Below the pieces are notes generated by a model that saw only the letters and a program-made list of their open reading frames with translations, was not told where the DNA came from and did no database searches. A stretch of DNA of 64,000 bases. Origin: Terfezia claveryi (taxonomy: Eukaryota; Ascomycota; Pezizomycetes; Pezizales; Pezizaceae). Shown here in pieces: positions 33,753 through 47,264 of this stretch. A program made the position numbers and the translations under genes. Position 1 is the stretch's first letter. Each line of letters starts with the position of its first letter. Location of the stretch: assembly GCA_015179025.1 (NCBI GenBank), contig WHUX01000025.1, forward strand, positions 310,001 to 374,000, in the 5' to 3' direction.

Positions 33753-34725
33753 ATGCCATGCAATAAGAAATGCTTGGCTACTATTCTCACCCGTCCGTCA
33801 TATCTCCCCGGGGTTATTCTGCTCCATCATTCTCTGAAGAAGCAGAAATCACATTATCCCCTACTCGTATTGGGCACCTCATGCCTTCCTCAAGTGTGCA
33901 TTTCTGTCCTTGATGCACTTGGCATTCAGCACCAGACAATCGAACCACTCTCATCGCAGTCCGGGACGAAACTCAGGGTATTCGAGCTGGTGGAATATGA
34001 GACCATAGTGCTACTCGATGCAGACATGTTAGTAAGAAGAAATATGGATGAGCTTTTTAAAGTGAAGATGCCTGGGACGGATTGGATTGCAACGAATTAT
34101 GCATGTGTGTGCAACATCACAAATGCATCGGATGATTGGTGGGTTTCTCCACGACTTCTGCATTACTATCCGAGTTGCGCTCACTTGCATTACACTTACT
34201 CCTAGGGATGGACCGAATTGTACTTGTACATATGCGAACCTCACACATCCCAGTGCACTTACTGAACCTACCCCGGCTCCTTCCGGTCCTCCATCTCCGT
34301 TGAAACAACCTCATACATACACTCTTCTAAACTCGGGACTAGTGGTCCTCCACCCCTCCACCCATATCTTTGGTCAAGTCTGTCATTTCCTTCAAACCTC
34401 TCCTCTGTTTCTAGGCCAGGACCTCCTTGGAGAGATTTTCCGTGACAAATGGATGCCACTTGCATGGCAGTATAATGCAATCAAGACGAACCGGTACAAG
34501 CACCAGGATAGTTGGGGAGATGAGGAGGTTCGAAATGTACACTATATTGTTGAGAAACCGTGGTTGGTGGGGAGGACGAAGGGCGGGAAGGATGCTGTCT
34601 GTAATGGTTGGTGGTGGGATGAATTTGGAGACTGGAGGATGGAAGTCTACAAAGAATTGGATCAAGAGAAGGCGGAGATGGTTATTGGTGAAGTCAACAG
34701 ATGGTGTGGGGAGGAGAATACATGA
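33753..34725 (+). CDS. Glycosyltransferase family 8 protein
   Basis: GT-A-fold retaining glycosyltransferase related to glycogenin and galactinol synthase; donor and acceptor unknown. Two exons, 33753-34138 and 34206-34725, sum to 906 nt (301 residues). Family marks are ATILTRPSYLPGVILLHHSL, TKLRVFELVEYETIVLLDAD with the metal-binding D-x-D (LLDADML), RRNMDELF, ACVCN, TLLNSGLVVLHPS and the downstream QDLLGEIFRDKW. The splice joins ASDDW to DGPNCTCTY. The N-terminus is uncertain: 33753 is the first in-frame ATG, and it falls only about ten residues before the conserved TRPSYLPG, so a short upstream exon is possible. No signal peptide is seen from this start. Confidence 0.82.
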
Positions 34726-37700
34726 AGCGGAGGGCTTTAGCCTGGTATGGATATTCGGGCTGTTGTAAATGGTATAAGGGAGGGGAGTAACACTTGTTAC
34801 GTGTGTTATTATGAAAGGCATATATTCCACATAAATCTCTTAGTGTAGGGTTATAAGACTGAGTCTACATATAAAATTCCAAGCCCTGTCAAGTGCCAAA
34901 CCATTTGAGATGATGATGTGGTGGCTGCAGTCTGCTAAATAAAAAAGAAGAATAATCAATCCTAATAGCTAATACTATATCTATACATGCAATTGTATAT
35001 ATAAAAATATCTAGATAGTTTTACCAACTCTCGTGACTTGGAATTAAATTATTCTAATTCCCTATGGAAGATTTGTACAATTGTACTGGGACAATAACAG
35101 TTTGAACCTACCAGGTACATACATACGTAAAATGTTGTACCTTGTAAGTAAACTTGAGTTTTGAGAATCTGGATTTGGAATATGATAGATATGGCTTGAG
35201 GTTGCTTCTTTTACTCTATATGTTTCAATAATAATTTGGAAATTTGGAAAGAATATAGATCCTATAAACATGGCCGTTAATAGTATCTAATTTACAAATA
35301 CTTTCTTAATGGCAAGACATTTGATCAGTTGCTTAGATTAAAGTAGGTATTGGACTTTAACTTGCGAATATTGTATTTGTTGTAGCTTCAGCGTTCAGCA
35401 TTCTACAGACTCAAGACTCAGCATCTAATGTGGCCTCCAGGGCTGCGTTGCTAGTAGCTTTTATAGACTGTCTTAATTATTTACAATACCTGAGCTGGAT
35501 GGAAGCTTGCTACTATCTTGCAACGTTATAGTATCTTATTTGCAAATTATTATAGTATTCTCTCCTATTTGGGGGAGTCACATATTGTTTTGCACAGCTA
35601 GAGGAGGAGTGTTTTTTCATAGTCATTCCAACTATAGATACTCAGAATTCTTACCTAGCGGCCAGACTCTTTTTTTGCTGGAAAAGCACTACATATAACT
35701 ATAAAACAAAACATACTGTAGCTCCCTCATAGAGCGCGCGTCAGTACTGTATAAGATATAGATATCGCAGGTTACCACTCAATAACAAAGAAAGCCGTCC
35801 ATTCCTTTATTCAAGACTCGTCCAGTCGATTGGACACTTTAGGCGAGCTCTGAACTTTAGTGTACCGTACTATCTGTAGTTTCAGCTTACAACTAAACAC
35901 GATTCCAATCTAATATCCAGTACCTCAATTATTTAGAGCAAGATGAATCTAATATTAATATATATGTATCAAGTAACATTTGTTCTTCACGCAGGGAGAT
36001 TGTGATTCAGCAGTCTGATTGTACAAGTTTAAAGTCGGCGTATAATCACCAAACTACATGTAATTCAATCAATAGTCGAGCAATTATGTATTTGTATGCA
36101 ATAACGGGTGGCTTTTTATTATGAGCTACTATACTAGTAAGGGCCCCGTACATTTAATTCTACTAGTTGATCCTCATCTTGCTATAATCACTTCCAATCG
36201 GTTCCATTAATATAGATTCCTCATTTCGTTTCATAATTTAAGTATTCTAAAGCTATCTACTGCAATTCACCCTAGTCTTACACTCAAGCTCAATCCAGTA
36301 ATATAACTATAGCTAGAGGCGGGATGAGCACCTAAGCCTAAGATCGAAGCAGCAACAGCACGGTAACTCCAAATAAGAATGTCCGACATGAAAAATATAT
36401 TTGGGTAAGAATATAACTCGTTAAGGATATATTTGATATAAAAATGTTTTTATGTAGTAGCATGCTGAAAAAAGGAACTCCCTAAATGGGTAGTCGCTTC
36501 CAAATTAGAGCTTATCGATAGGAAATCGGCATTGCCAAGACGTACTGTATATATGTTGAGCTTTTTGATATTTGTTAGTATGGTTATTTTTTGAGCTCTA
36601 TAGTTTGAATCTCAAATAAATGAATTCGGAGTTAATGTATTCCTGATTGTTAAAATTCCATGCACATCAGTGGCCCATTAGGTCATGACTTTAATTTCAT
36701 GGCAGAATGAGGGTAACAGCCCGGGTTGGCTAAGACATAGCTGTGGAGATCTGTTTTCGACCGAGATATGAGAACGTTCTATACATAATTTCTTAAAATC
36801 AACCCACCCCCAGAAACAATATAGCCCATATGCTATTCTTCAGATTAAAATGACTCGAAGCTACCGAAAACGGGCGAGTAAAGTCGCCTGGTTATCCAGC
36901 TGGTAGGATTTCATATCCGTTATCTCATTAAGCAAGACTATTATCTCCTGTAATTTGTAATCACTGGTAGTCTCGTTTTTGGGGTGGGGGGGTTGTAATT
37001 GAAATGTGGATGTGCTATGGAAATCGCCCAGTTGCCGCTTTCACAATCACACAATATGCTCGTCACGCATGGTTGTGTATGGAAGAAGTAATCTGGCCTA
37101 CAAAACGACATGCTGTACTATGTACGTATGTTGAATTGAGATTTCCATACCCTTGCTGGATATCCGCATCTGGCGGCCCGAAGATACATCGGGATCGAGC
37201 CGAAGCTCAGCTTGTGTAACATTGGGCTCGGCTCGTGCCCAGGCGTACTTAGTTCAACAAGTGTTGAGAAGTACGTGTGTTCAAGTTATTGCATCATCTA
37301 CTTTCTTTGTTGAGAGGTACATACTGATGTCTCCACCGGCATACGTAACTACAACATATACATACGTAATACCTATTGTTCTTTCATGTATATATAGAGC
37401 ATTGGGAAACACCCTTTATAGGAGATATATGCGTGAAGTGTTCCTTAATTGGCCATTCTATCTATTTGTCCGTTGCGATGTTGCTACTCATAACCTTGTC
37501 ATTCCAGCACGAGACTACCAACAACAAGAAGTATGTAGTCACCAGTTGGAAGTAGTACGGAGATTGTGATATCGAATGCACAAGTTTCTTCCTGTATGCA
37601 ATGCAATGGCTTCCACATGCCAAGGGACTATCATCATCCACGCAAATGTAACTATAATATATATAATTATATAGATACTGCAATATACAGTTTCACGATC

Positions 37701-38298
37701 TCCATAACTCTACCCATTGTACATATTTTTACTTGCCTTACGCCAACTACCGTAGATTACGACACCTTAATATCACTGAGAGTTCTTTATTTAATTTGTA
37801 GGTAGCGCGAGAAGGCGACGAGAATACACAAGAACATTTCCAGATAAATGGCCTTGCTATTTACGCAAAATACATGTTCAAGAATATCTCGTGACCTACC
37901 TAACTATGTGTGGAAATAACTCATAGGTATAGAGTCTGGTTGGCACTAAATGTACATACATCTCCAGACGAAGCGCCTTGATTACAACACACAGTGTGGC
38001 TTTATCCTCTAGGATAAACATAAATAAAACATTGATGAATGCGATATGCAACATTGATGAATGCGATATGCATTCGGTCATTATGCTTACAGACGAGACA
38101 CTTCGTGATCATGCTGACTCAAATAACCTCCTTCCCTATCTCACCACTTCTATATAAGACCGGCGATACCAGCAGTTGTAAAACGTACATGTATATGGAT
38201 ATAATGTAAAAAATAACGCTGTTCAAGGTATGAGGAATTCCCTCCCCTTCTATAACGTTCTTACATCTAGAGAAAGCCAACGCCAAAAAACACAGCGT
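34726..38298. other. AT-rich gene-poor region
   Basis: 3.6 kb with no supported gene. Contains a core dispersed motif at 37933-37946 and a 22-bp tandem duplication at 38028-38071. Composition is markedly AT-rich relative to the genes on either side, which fits old, mutated repeats. Confidence 0.6.
38028..38071. repeat. 22-bp tandem duplication
   Basis: Two identical copies of a 22-bp unit starting AACATTGATGAATGCG, directly adjacent. It lies about 230 bp past the CRC1 stop codon. Confidence 0.9.
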
Positions 38299-39413
38299 TT
38301 AGAATACCTTATCCATAGCCTTGTGCGCCAACTCCACACCCAAGAAAGTAGCTAGAATGATCCCCGTCAGTAAATTGCGGCTCCTCATGAAAGGGTCGGT
38401 GACTGCGTACCCGCATTTGCTGGGAAACTCCTAGCCAAGGCTGGGCCCAGGCCTGGGAAGAAAGCCTTAATACCTCTTGTAGTATAAACTTGTTTGACCA
38501 CCCCTCCCAAACCTAGCTTCCCATCTCCACTCTGGAGCATACTCTTCACTGTATCCACAGGAAAAATCAATACCCACATGGACACTCCTGCCAACCCACC
38601 AGCTGTCATAATGGCACCTAAACTCAGATCCTTTCCCTCCGGCGTGAGCTGCCTCTTCACAATCTCGTACGTAGCAAAGTAAGCAGCACTACCGGGACCA
38701 TCTCTTGCTAGTGTAGCCAAACTGCCCCGGAAAACCGAACGCAAACCACCTTCAACGTAGAGTTGGCGGACTACGTCAAGTGGGCCTTTGTATTTCGGGG
38801 GTGCCGAGGACTGGCCCTGGATTTGGAGAAGAACTTTGACTCGCTCAAAGGGGGCAGTGATGAGAGTCATTGGAATAGCCGAGAAGAAGCCTGCAGCAGA
38901 TATCTGGGCGGTCGTTAAAGGTACCATGGGATCCGAGCCGGGAGTGAATTTCCGGGCCAGTGTTTTGCCCACATCGTAGCCCCAGAAGGATACCGCGACT
39001 TTTACGCCAGTACGGGGTTAGTGGACAATCCTGTGATTGGGGGGGAGGGGATAACTTACACATCGGGGTGACTCCTAACAGTGGCGCAGATACACCAGCG
39101 TATAAACCCTATCAACGAAAGGGTTAAAGCCGTTTTCAGCCGTGCTGTAAAAATTGGGAAAAAAACGTACTCTTACTAGGCCTTCTCGAGCGATTGTCTT
39201 TCGTGCACAGTCGAGAGCCCCACTGTAAACACCCTTCTCCGTAGTCTGCAACCGCACTTTTAACAAGTCAAATGGGTGGCCGGTGATCACGGCGCAAACA
39301 CCACCAACACCCCCCGCCACGAAGGAACGAAGTTGTGTGAAGGCAGCTGGCGGTAAAGGTATTGTCGGAACCTCGGAAGAGGTATTGGGCTTGCTATGGG
39401 TTGAAGAGGACAT
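38299..39413 (-). CDS. CRC1: Mitochondrial carnitine/acylcarnitine carrier (Crc1)
   Basis: Inner-membrane antiporter that brings acylcarnitines, including acetylcarnitine, into mitochondria in exchange for carnitine. Four exons on the minus strand: 39413-39171, 39108-39060, 38998-38411 and 38351-38299, together 933 nt (310 residues) with phases agreeing. Three mitochondrial-carrier repeats are visible with Px[DE]xx[KR]-type motifs: GHPFDLLKVRLQTTEKG, APFERVKVLLQIQGQ and FPVDTVKSMLQSGDG. The second motif with Glu and QIQGQ is characteristic of the carnitine carrier subfamily. The last splice rebuilds SFPANAATFLGVELAHKAMD at the C-terminus. No cleavable presequence, as usual. Confidence 0.93.
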
Positions 39414-42400
39414 CTCTGGGTAGGTGTTTGGTTACAGTGGTCAGGACAGTGCAAAAACAAGATCCAGCGTTGGGTATGATGGGTGTATAGCAATTCGCCC
39501 GGTATATAGGAACGGGAGGGAGAAATAAAGAGGGAACAGAGTGTCATGAGCGTGGCCAGCCAGCCCCACCACTTCCTGCGCAGGCTCCGCTCCACCGGTC
39601 GGTGTACCAGGACGAGCCTCGGTCGAGTTGGTCGGCGCCCACATGTGGCGTGCGGCCAGGTACCGACCGGTACATACAGCGGTACGGTAGGCAGGTGCCA
39701 AGGAAAATCTTTTGTCCAGTTGATTCATCAACTGTACTCAAACCCCCACCACAACAGCCGCTCCGGCAGCTACATCCCCCGGAGGTATTTGACATGGTTG
39801 GGATATAATATTGATGGAGGAGTCAAGCGAGGCACTGAAATTGTCAAGGTGTTATGCTTTGGGGCGAAGGCTGTGGGGATTGGCAGGGCGGCGCTATTTG
39901 GGTTAGCAGGGTATGGGAGGAAGGAGTTGGCATGGCCATTCAGATTCTGAGAGAAGAGGTTGAGACATATATGCGTAGAGAGACTGCATATATGCGTTTG
40001 CTAGGAGCTAATTCTGTGAAAGATTTAGGCTTGAAATATGTAGTTTCCTCAATGAAATTACCTCGCTGCAGATTTATGCTAACGAGAGTTACCCTGAAGC
40101 AATAAGGCTAATTGAAGGTGTTAAGGCGAAGTTGAAGAACCGGTTCTATAGAGGGGATATTATATCATGGAGTTATAGTACAACGCTAGATGGTTAGATA
40201 CTGTATATTGGTCAAGGGCGGCGACAGGAAGTTAAGCGTTAAAATTGCACTTGAAGGACCCCGGATTTTAGGTCACAGTCAGCTACTACTAGATGAAGAG
40301 AACTCTATTAAGCGGTCTGCCACGTCGAGATCCCGAGGAATTGTGAGATCCTGCTTCTCTCGAAGGATGAACTGTAGTCAGGATGATGGGCGGTACGTTA
40401 AGTGCTATCTTGAAGGCTGGAAGGCCGACTACGTGCATGGAGATTGCAATGCACTATGATCTCAGGTCTTGATCATATTTCACATCATTAAAATGCCTAT
40501 CTTACTTTTACGTTCTCAGGCATAACTACTAGATTAAAAGGGTTCCTAACACCCGTACCAAAGCTGTGCACCAGGGCCTGTCTTGAATGTAGATAGTACA
40601 TATGTATATGTTCTGGGCTGCTCACCGGCAATTTAAATAATTACTCAATTTGGTGTATAATGTACTTGTATTGATTAAAGGTTTACGAGTACTGATTTAC
40701 CCAAAAAAAAGAAAGAATTGATAACGGTATACCTAGCTGGGGCTATCCCAGCGACTGCAATATATTCATGTATTTCTCAGTCGATTAGACCCCCCTCTAA
40801 CATTCCAATTTGGTTCAGCTAGAGCTGAGGGGTTATGATCTGTTAGTACTTTCGTATGTCAATAAAATTAAGAATTTCAGATTATTCTTAAAGTATCGGC
40901 AACAACAATTAGAGTAGAAGTTTTTGCAGACACCTGAAACGAAAATGCCAGTAGTTATAGATGCCTGGTGAACTGTGGTTTACCAAGCAATTAGAGTATC
41001 TGAAATATCATTTTTTAAGCCCGTAAGATCGGTAACTGGTTAGAGGTCTTTAGTTAAGTAAAAGTTATCAGATACAACACAATTGATATATAGGATTCAG
41101 GCTGTGATTTTGTAATAGCTTTGTACATGGCCCTTTATTATCAGGTTTGGCCATATCACAACTACAAAAATAAGATGTTTGTTATAGTATCATGCCATTT
41201 GATCTCCTATAACTCTGTAAAACAGTATCTACCCATTGTATAATTCTAGGTAGAATCTGTTTCGTTTTGGTTTAAAATCGAGGAATTTAAGTACCTTAAC
41301 AATCTGCATATAAATAAGTACCTGTGATTAAGAAAGTCGTTTTGCACCCTACCTAGATCCCATAAGTAAGTAATAGCTGGGATTTTCTAGGGTAAAAAGA
41401 AATCGTGCAACAAAATGTACATAAAAAAAAATATTATAATTATGATTACTCCAAACTTCACTGAATTCCATATAGTACATCAATATTCAGCACAAGATGG
41501 TCTATATAGCCTAAACCATAAGGCCCCGTCTATTAGAACCCTGTAGATAAGAAACTAATTTTTGCATAGGAAATGTTGTAGATTTCTACAGTATCAATAA
41601 ACTCAGTATCCTCACCCCCATTCCATTCATCATCAGAGATGAAGATGATGAGTTGTTAATTACACAAGCATGTACTTCATCATTTGAAGGGCTTGAGGTA
41701 AATTTTCCGGAATTCCCCTTGTTCAATGTCTGCCATCTCCCACTAATCAACAGGAAGGGTATGTGATGTGGGTGGGGTGGTCAAAAATGACTTCATAGGG
41801 TGTTTTTTGAGTATAGCAGAATGTTTTTTTCGATTCACATTTACCAAATTGAGGAATTATATTAATTGCCCGCGGGAGGCATATGCTGCCCGCGAGCGGC
41901 CCAGAACATATACTGTACTAGCTGTGATAGCCTGTAGTTTTGTTTTGATAGATTCAAATATAGGTATTACAGATACACACTGACTACCAAACCAGGGTAT
42001 CGATAACGGAATTTTGTAACATGAAACCCGACAACTAAATTACACTCCAACTTTATACTTATCGATGATTTCATGAGACTTTATATGCTTGGTTGTTCGC
42101 TTTCCCGTGTTCTTCGAGCCGAGACATGTTCCCAGTAAATTCAAAAACACATTTTTGCTGAATACAATACGCTGTACTTGGTTATTATATCAACATTTAT
42201 TACCCACTTCCTATTACTTTATCTACCGGTTACCCTCAAGTGAAGTCCGATCGACATCAAAGGGTACTCCGTACTTTCATACAAATGATAAATATGCATT
42301 AGGTATAAATAAAAAAATCAAATACCATCCCTTGCGCATGATACCCTGCATGTCGTGCGCATAATTCTCTGAAAATTTAAAATAAAAACAAAAATTATCT

Positions 42401-42697
42401 ACCAAAAAAACACCATAGACTTGAACCCTTTAGTCCCACAAACCCTCTCTACCTTGCCTTTTACGAGGTTTTGATGATGGGCGTGTACACCCACTTTGTT
42501 TATATTTGAGCGGTAAGCGAAGAGGATCATGGGGTGTGCTTATCGAAAGCTAGTTATGAATTATTGGGTACATGTATGTGCTAGGAAGAAATCCAAATAC
42601 TCTGAAAGGACGCCGATATAGCCCTGTGATTAAGTCCATCCTGTATGGCGAGAGAATTACAAATAATACCACCAGTACCTACGCCCATGCACCTCCT
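39414..42697. other. Gene-poor region, AT-rich in its right part
   Basis: CRC1 promoter on the left. Frames at 39441-39950 overlap on both strands without conserved features. From about 40480 the sequence is AT-rich and full of stops. No transposon domain recognised. Confidence 0.55.
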
Positions 42698-45600
42698 TCA
42701 CCAGCCGTCGTCCCATCCATCGTCATTGCCCCATCCATCTTTCTCATCCGCATTCGTTGCCACTGATTTCTTCGATGGTGCTATCACAGGTTTCTTAGCC
42801 ATCGAATTCGTCGCTGCCTTTACTGTAGTGCTTGAGCCAATCCCTGGTTTCGTGACGGGCGCCTTCGTGACGGGGGCCTTTGCTGGTACTTTCGGGCTTG
42901 TAACCACACTGGTCTTTGTCATAGTAGCAGGTTTCGACATTCCCTTCGGTAATTCCTTCTTCTTTGGTTGTATCAAACTCACAAAATCTAGCTCTTCGTT
43001 CTCTGAAATCTTCCTTGCCGGAGGCTTAGTGGCAGGTGCATCAAAAAATTTCTCCTCTTCCAAGTCTCCCCATGCATCAGGATCATTATCCTCATTATCG
43101 TCTTCGCCAAGGAAACTTGATGGCTTATGCATTTTGGGGGCAGTAAATGATTTTCGTAAATTCGATGATGGTGCAGGAGATGTGGTCCGAGGCGTAGTAG
43201 GGTTTGGAACACCTAGCTTGCCTATTGAAGATTCCAATGGCGATCTAGGCCCCATCCCGGATGATCCATTTAATGTAGATGCAGCAATGTTGTTGGTAGA
43301 TTCCAGCTCCCCAACTGCCTTGGAAAGATTCTTGGTGAATGAGGAAATTGCCCAGCCAGCCCAGCTATCATCGGTCTGTGGGGTTCCAATGCGAGGAATG
43401 TTCGGACTAACAGCAGCAGCAGCGCCGGTGGCTCCATCGGCTGCTTGTGGAGGTGGTAAGACTGTCTCAGGGTAATTTTCAGTAAGCGTTTTAACCCTCT
43501 GAAGGTATACCTCGAGGGTCTTTTGAGCTTGGACTCGTATAATTCTGGGATTGGAAAAGATTAGCAATTGCCTAGTTGCAATTGGCATTAAGGGATAATA
43601 ATACTTTTCCTTGTCAATCAATGACAGACATAGGGCAGGCAATATTTTTTGGGCACAATCATTTTCATCAAATACATCGGCCGTAGCACTTAAAGCCAAC
43701 AATGCAGCATTTCTAGCGTGAACGAAAGAATCACGCAGGGAACGTGTAAAGGCGGCTGTCAGGACCTTTTGCCTCGTCTATAAACGCAAATCTAGTTAGC
43801 GCCAGGTCTCGGGCAGACAGAATATATTGAGGGGGACAAACATTCGAACCCAAATTCTTTGCAATTTTCCCCAGACAAATGGTTGTATTTGTTCTTATTC
43901 CTGGCTGTTCATCGTTTTGCGTCTTGGCTAAATACTTTAGGAGGTCCCCATTTATCGTTCTGTCCGATAGCTACACATGAACATAAACTCAATGATCTTC
44001 GACAACGCTGTGTGGGGCATTCAATATAATCCTACCTTGTTTATTATCACCAATACGGCCTTCACACTTTGTTCTCTAACAACAGGGGATAGATCTGAAA
44101 AGCCAGTCATCATATCCGGAAATATTTTGTCATTAACCACCCTATTCGGGATATGTTCAATCATCTTTGGCAAATTATCCAACAGGAATACTCTGATTGC
44201 TCTGTCTGGTATGCTGAAAAGACGGACAACGACGGGGACAATCTTGCTTTCCCACTCCTCAGAGGTGAGCTTTTCTCCGATTTTGAGAACGACCGAAAAT
44301 ACTTTGGGTCCGCCTATTTATATCTAATCAGTATATTTCAAGAACGATGAATGACCACAACAGACCTCCTCCATATTCAACAGCCTTTAACAGCTCCGGC
44401 AAAACTTTCAATCTGAAGAAGTCTTCGGGAAATTGGTCCCCCGTTTCCTCTAGGAGGCTGTAACGCTCAGTGTTAGAGGTATTGTTGAACTACTAGCCTA
44501 TGATATGGGACCGTACTTTAAGAACTCTTCCCTCTCAGTCTCCCCTTTCACACCCATATTCTCAACAAACTCCGCTACATGAATCAGCGGGGTGTCAAAA
44601 AAGCCACCCTTCCGTATTCCCTGTGCCAGAAATTGTGCAATTGACAGCCTTATCTTCGGGCTAGGTTGTATCAACCTCTTGTATGACTGAACAACACTTT
44701 GGGGAATTGATTTCGTGCTGGAAAGCTGGTCTGGGGATAAAAAGCCCCCGCCATTGAAGGCTTCGTATATTAGGATACCAAATAAATAGGCATCAGTCAC
44801 AGGTATGGATTGCCTGGTGTCACTTTATGAGTCGTTATTCTGTCTAATGGGTCTTTCACGCACTCTTTTAAGACATCCCAACCGCCTTTCACAATCTCCG
44901 GTGAGGCATATCGAGAGGAATCCGGAAGAAGTCCACCAAATCTCTAGCCGGAAAATAAGCACCCATGATGATAGTACACTCCACAAATTCAGACCTACAT
45001 ATATGACGGGATCGTCTTCCTTCAGCGAGCTCAAGACTTCGAACCCAGCCAACTTCCACTCTCCACTCTCCGTGGCGAATATTGAAGATACCCGCAGATT
45101 TCCATGCACCGAACTAGCATCCTCGTTTATGAATTTAAGCGTTTTCTATAGTCGCTTCCCCTTTAGTGAAGTTCTATAGACAATGCAGGAACAACGGCTA
45201 CGAACCGCAACAGTGTGCAATCCCCACTTTATTGTCTCCACATTCAGCGCCTTCCGCTTAACATTCCACGCCAATGGCTTTACTCGCTCTGTGGCAATAT
45301 AAATGTATGAATCTGTCTATGTTATTCCTGAGATTAAGTGAGCCATCTCTGTCTACTTGTGGTAGCCGAACAGACCTCAACTGTATCCAACACTCGGACC
45401 ACACCTGGATGCCGCAGTGTACGTAGCTTCCTCAGCGCATTCCTAGCAAGCGGCAGTCGACTACGATTTGCATTTATATCAAATGAGAAGATGGAACAAT
45501 CTGAGCTGTCTTCCTGTTCAGCATAGCAACTACCAGATTAGCAAGCACCACTGTGGTAGGAACGCCAGCACACTTCCTTGAATATGCCAAAGGTATAAAT

Positions 45601-45791
45601 AGAGAGCCTAAGCCTCATCTTGTGTTCTCGGGGTTGTGGGGCTGTGGGGTGGAAATTGCGGGGCATACCCTTTTCGTGCCATTATGCAACGCCCATATCG
45701 AGTTGTCAACGTCGACTTGCTCGCCAAATGAATATGGAAAAGGTGGCCCTTTGGAGATGGCCGATGCCACTGCAGACTTCAGAAAATCCAT
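42698..45791 (-). CDS. CEX1: Scy1-family pseudokinase (Cex1/SCYL1)
   Basis: HEAT-repeat pseudokinase acting in tRNA export and COPI/Golgi traffic. Ten exons: 45791-45669, 45513-45376, 45316-45206, 45145-44999, 44943-44864, 44813-44517, 44457-44366, 44313-44036, 43970-43842 and 43777-42698. The sum is 2475 nt (824 residues) and every phase fits. The N-terminal domain starts MDFLKSAVASAISKGPPFPY. It has no VAIK lysine, HGN in place of HRD and AGFE in place of DFG, so it is catalytically dead like its family. Then come DAYLFGILIYEAFNG and the HEAT region (FRLKVLPELLKAVEYGG, RAIRVFLLDNLPKMIEH, RNAALLALSATADVF). The Ser/Pro/Thr-rich C-terminus ends in an acidic Trp-rich tail GWGNDDGWDDGW. Divergent from the Alba gene. 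Confidence 0.93.
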
Positions 45792-46295
45792 CCCCAGTAT
45801 GCAGTGAAGCTCCCAAAGCATGTATAATTTGAACACCGTGGAATGAAAGAAAGTAACGGCGGCCAGGCACATGCCAACATCTTGGCGAAACACCTCACGT
45901 GGCGGTTACCAGACGGAAGATAAGAAACAAATGAAACACCAGCCCTGCGCTATGTGACCTCCAGGTGATAGATAATATATGATATCTCCTCCACTGCCTG
46001 AAGTTGGCATGAGCTGCTCGCTGTCTAATCTACACTCCGTCTCTGCTAGTTGACCAAGGGGCACTGCTTCCCCCAACTTTGTTCAACTGCTCAAGGACCC
46101 CCGCTATTAAACCTCGATCCCCCCGCCACCGAAATCAAGGGCTCGTCGATCACAGCAAGACAGGCGCATTGTTTCAGATTTCGCTCTTGGCGTACGAACC
46201 TCGAACCTCTCCGTCACGTCAACCCACTGTTCCAATCTCTGAGAAGCTTTCTTTTCAAGCGCGTGATCGATAATTTTAAGGAGTTGGGATAGACG
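45792..46295. promoter_or_regulatory. Bidirectional promoter region, CEX1 / Alba gene
   Basis: 504 bp between two divergent ATG codons, so both promoters must lie here or overlap. No clear TATA box could be assigned. Joint regulation is an inference from arrangement only. Confidence 0.55.
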
Positions 46296-47264
46296 ATGGC
46301 GGACTCGATCCTGGAAGAGTCTCTCCCACCAGCCCCACCTGTCCCAGCAGCGCCGAAAACTCCACCACCACCTCCCCCCGTAGTAGTCAAACCAGCCCCA
46401 GTTACGCATGCGCACAATATCATCTCTTCCACCTCGATCGCAAAAAAGGTTACCCAATGCCTTGAAGAGCTCTTCCCAGAGCCACCGCCTCCATCTAGGG
46501 GCCGCACTAGGACTACCAGTACCTCCGGCCCAGCACCAAAAAAAATAAAACCCCAAATTATCATCACTCTAACAGCAAAATCCGTGTCTGCGCCAAAAGC
46601 AATTACAATATGTGAAATATTGAAACGCCGTATTGCAGAACGGGGATTGTATTGGTACCAGTACTGTGCGCTTGAAGAAGTACTGGAGGAAGTGAAGCCC
46701 AAACCGGTCGAGCCGAAGGCTGCTCCACAGAGAGATACCACCAGGAGGAGTAGTTGGGGAGGACCACCCACACTAGCCTCCCCACCGAGGTCAACATCAA
46801 GGATGCAAACCAGGTCGCCATTGCACACCCCCGCAAAGCCCCCTAAGATGGGTTCTCTTACAGGGCCTTCGGGGAGCGCCCCCACAAGGCCACTAGTGAA
46901 TGCATCGACCAACTCACAGGCAAGAACTCCATCTAGGCTCTTGCAGCAAAGCCGCTCCGCAAAATCACTAAAACGACAAGTTGAATCCCAACCTACTGTA
47001 GATGAAGAAGACCCCTTTGGACCACTCTCTCCTCCTCCGAAGCGTGCCCAGGAGGAGCCTCCTGTCAAAAGGGTTATGCCAGTTTTGACTATCTATCTCT
47101 CAACACAGAGGATTGACGATTACAAAGAACTTCATGGGTAGGTCTAGCTTTTAAGAGTCCTCTTGTCGGTCTTGTCTTTCACTAACATTGTTTTTAGGGA
47201 GCAATCCAACGAACCCTCTCCATATACCGTACCACTGCCTGGGGAAAAGAAGAAAAAGAAGTGA
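46296..47264 (+). CDS. Alba-domain RNA/DNA-binding protein (Rpp25/Pop6-like)
   Basis: Alba-fold nucleic-acid-binding protein. In eukaryotes this fold forms the Rpp20/Rpp25 (Pop7/Pop6) dimer of RNase P/MRP. Exons 46296-47137 and 47198-47264 give 909 nt (302 residues). After a Pro-rich start, the Alba domain spans about residues 38-125: HAHNIISSTSIAKKVTQCL, a charged insert, IIITLTAKSVSAPKAITICE and ILKRRIAERGLYWYQYCALE. The KAITICEILKRR helix is the most diagnostic part. The remainder is Ser/Pro/Arg-rich, then PVLTIYLSTQRIDDYKELHG joined by the splice to EQSNEP, and a Lys-run C-terminus. The LTIYLS segment and basic end are seen in other ascomycete homologues as I remember them. Exact orthology to Pop6 is not shown. 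Confidence 0.78.

Noticed and set aside
38005..38075. Possible CRISPR-like or satellite array
   Set aside because: Only two adjacent copies of a 22-bp unit with no spacers, in a eukaryotic context.
42645..43475. 276-codon plus-strand frame
   Set aside because: Lies entirely opposite the last exon of CEX1, which is supported by ten phase-consistent exons.
46214..47068. 284-codon minus-strand frame opposite the Alba gene
   Set aside because: Antisense shadow; the plus strand carries the conserved Alba domain and a consistent splice.
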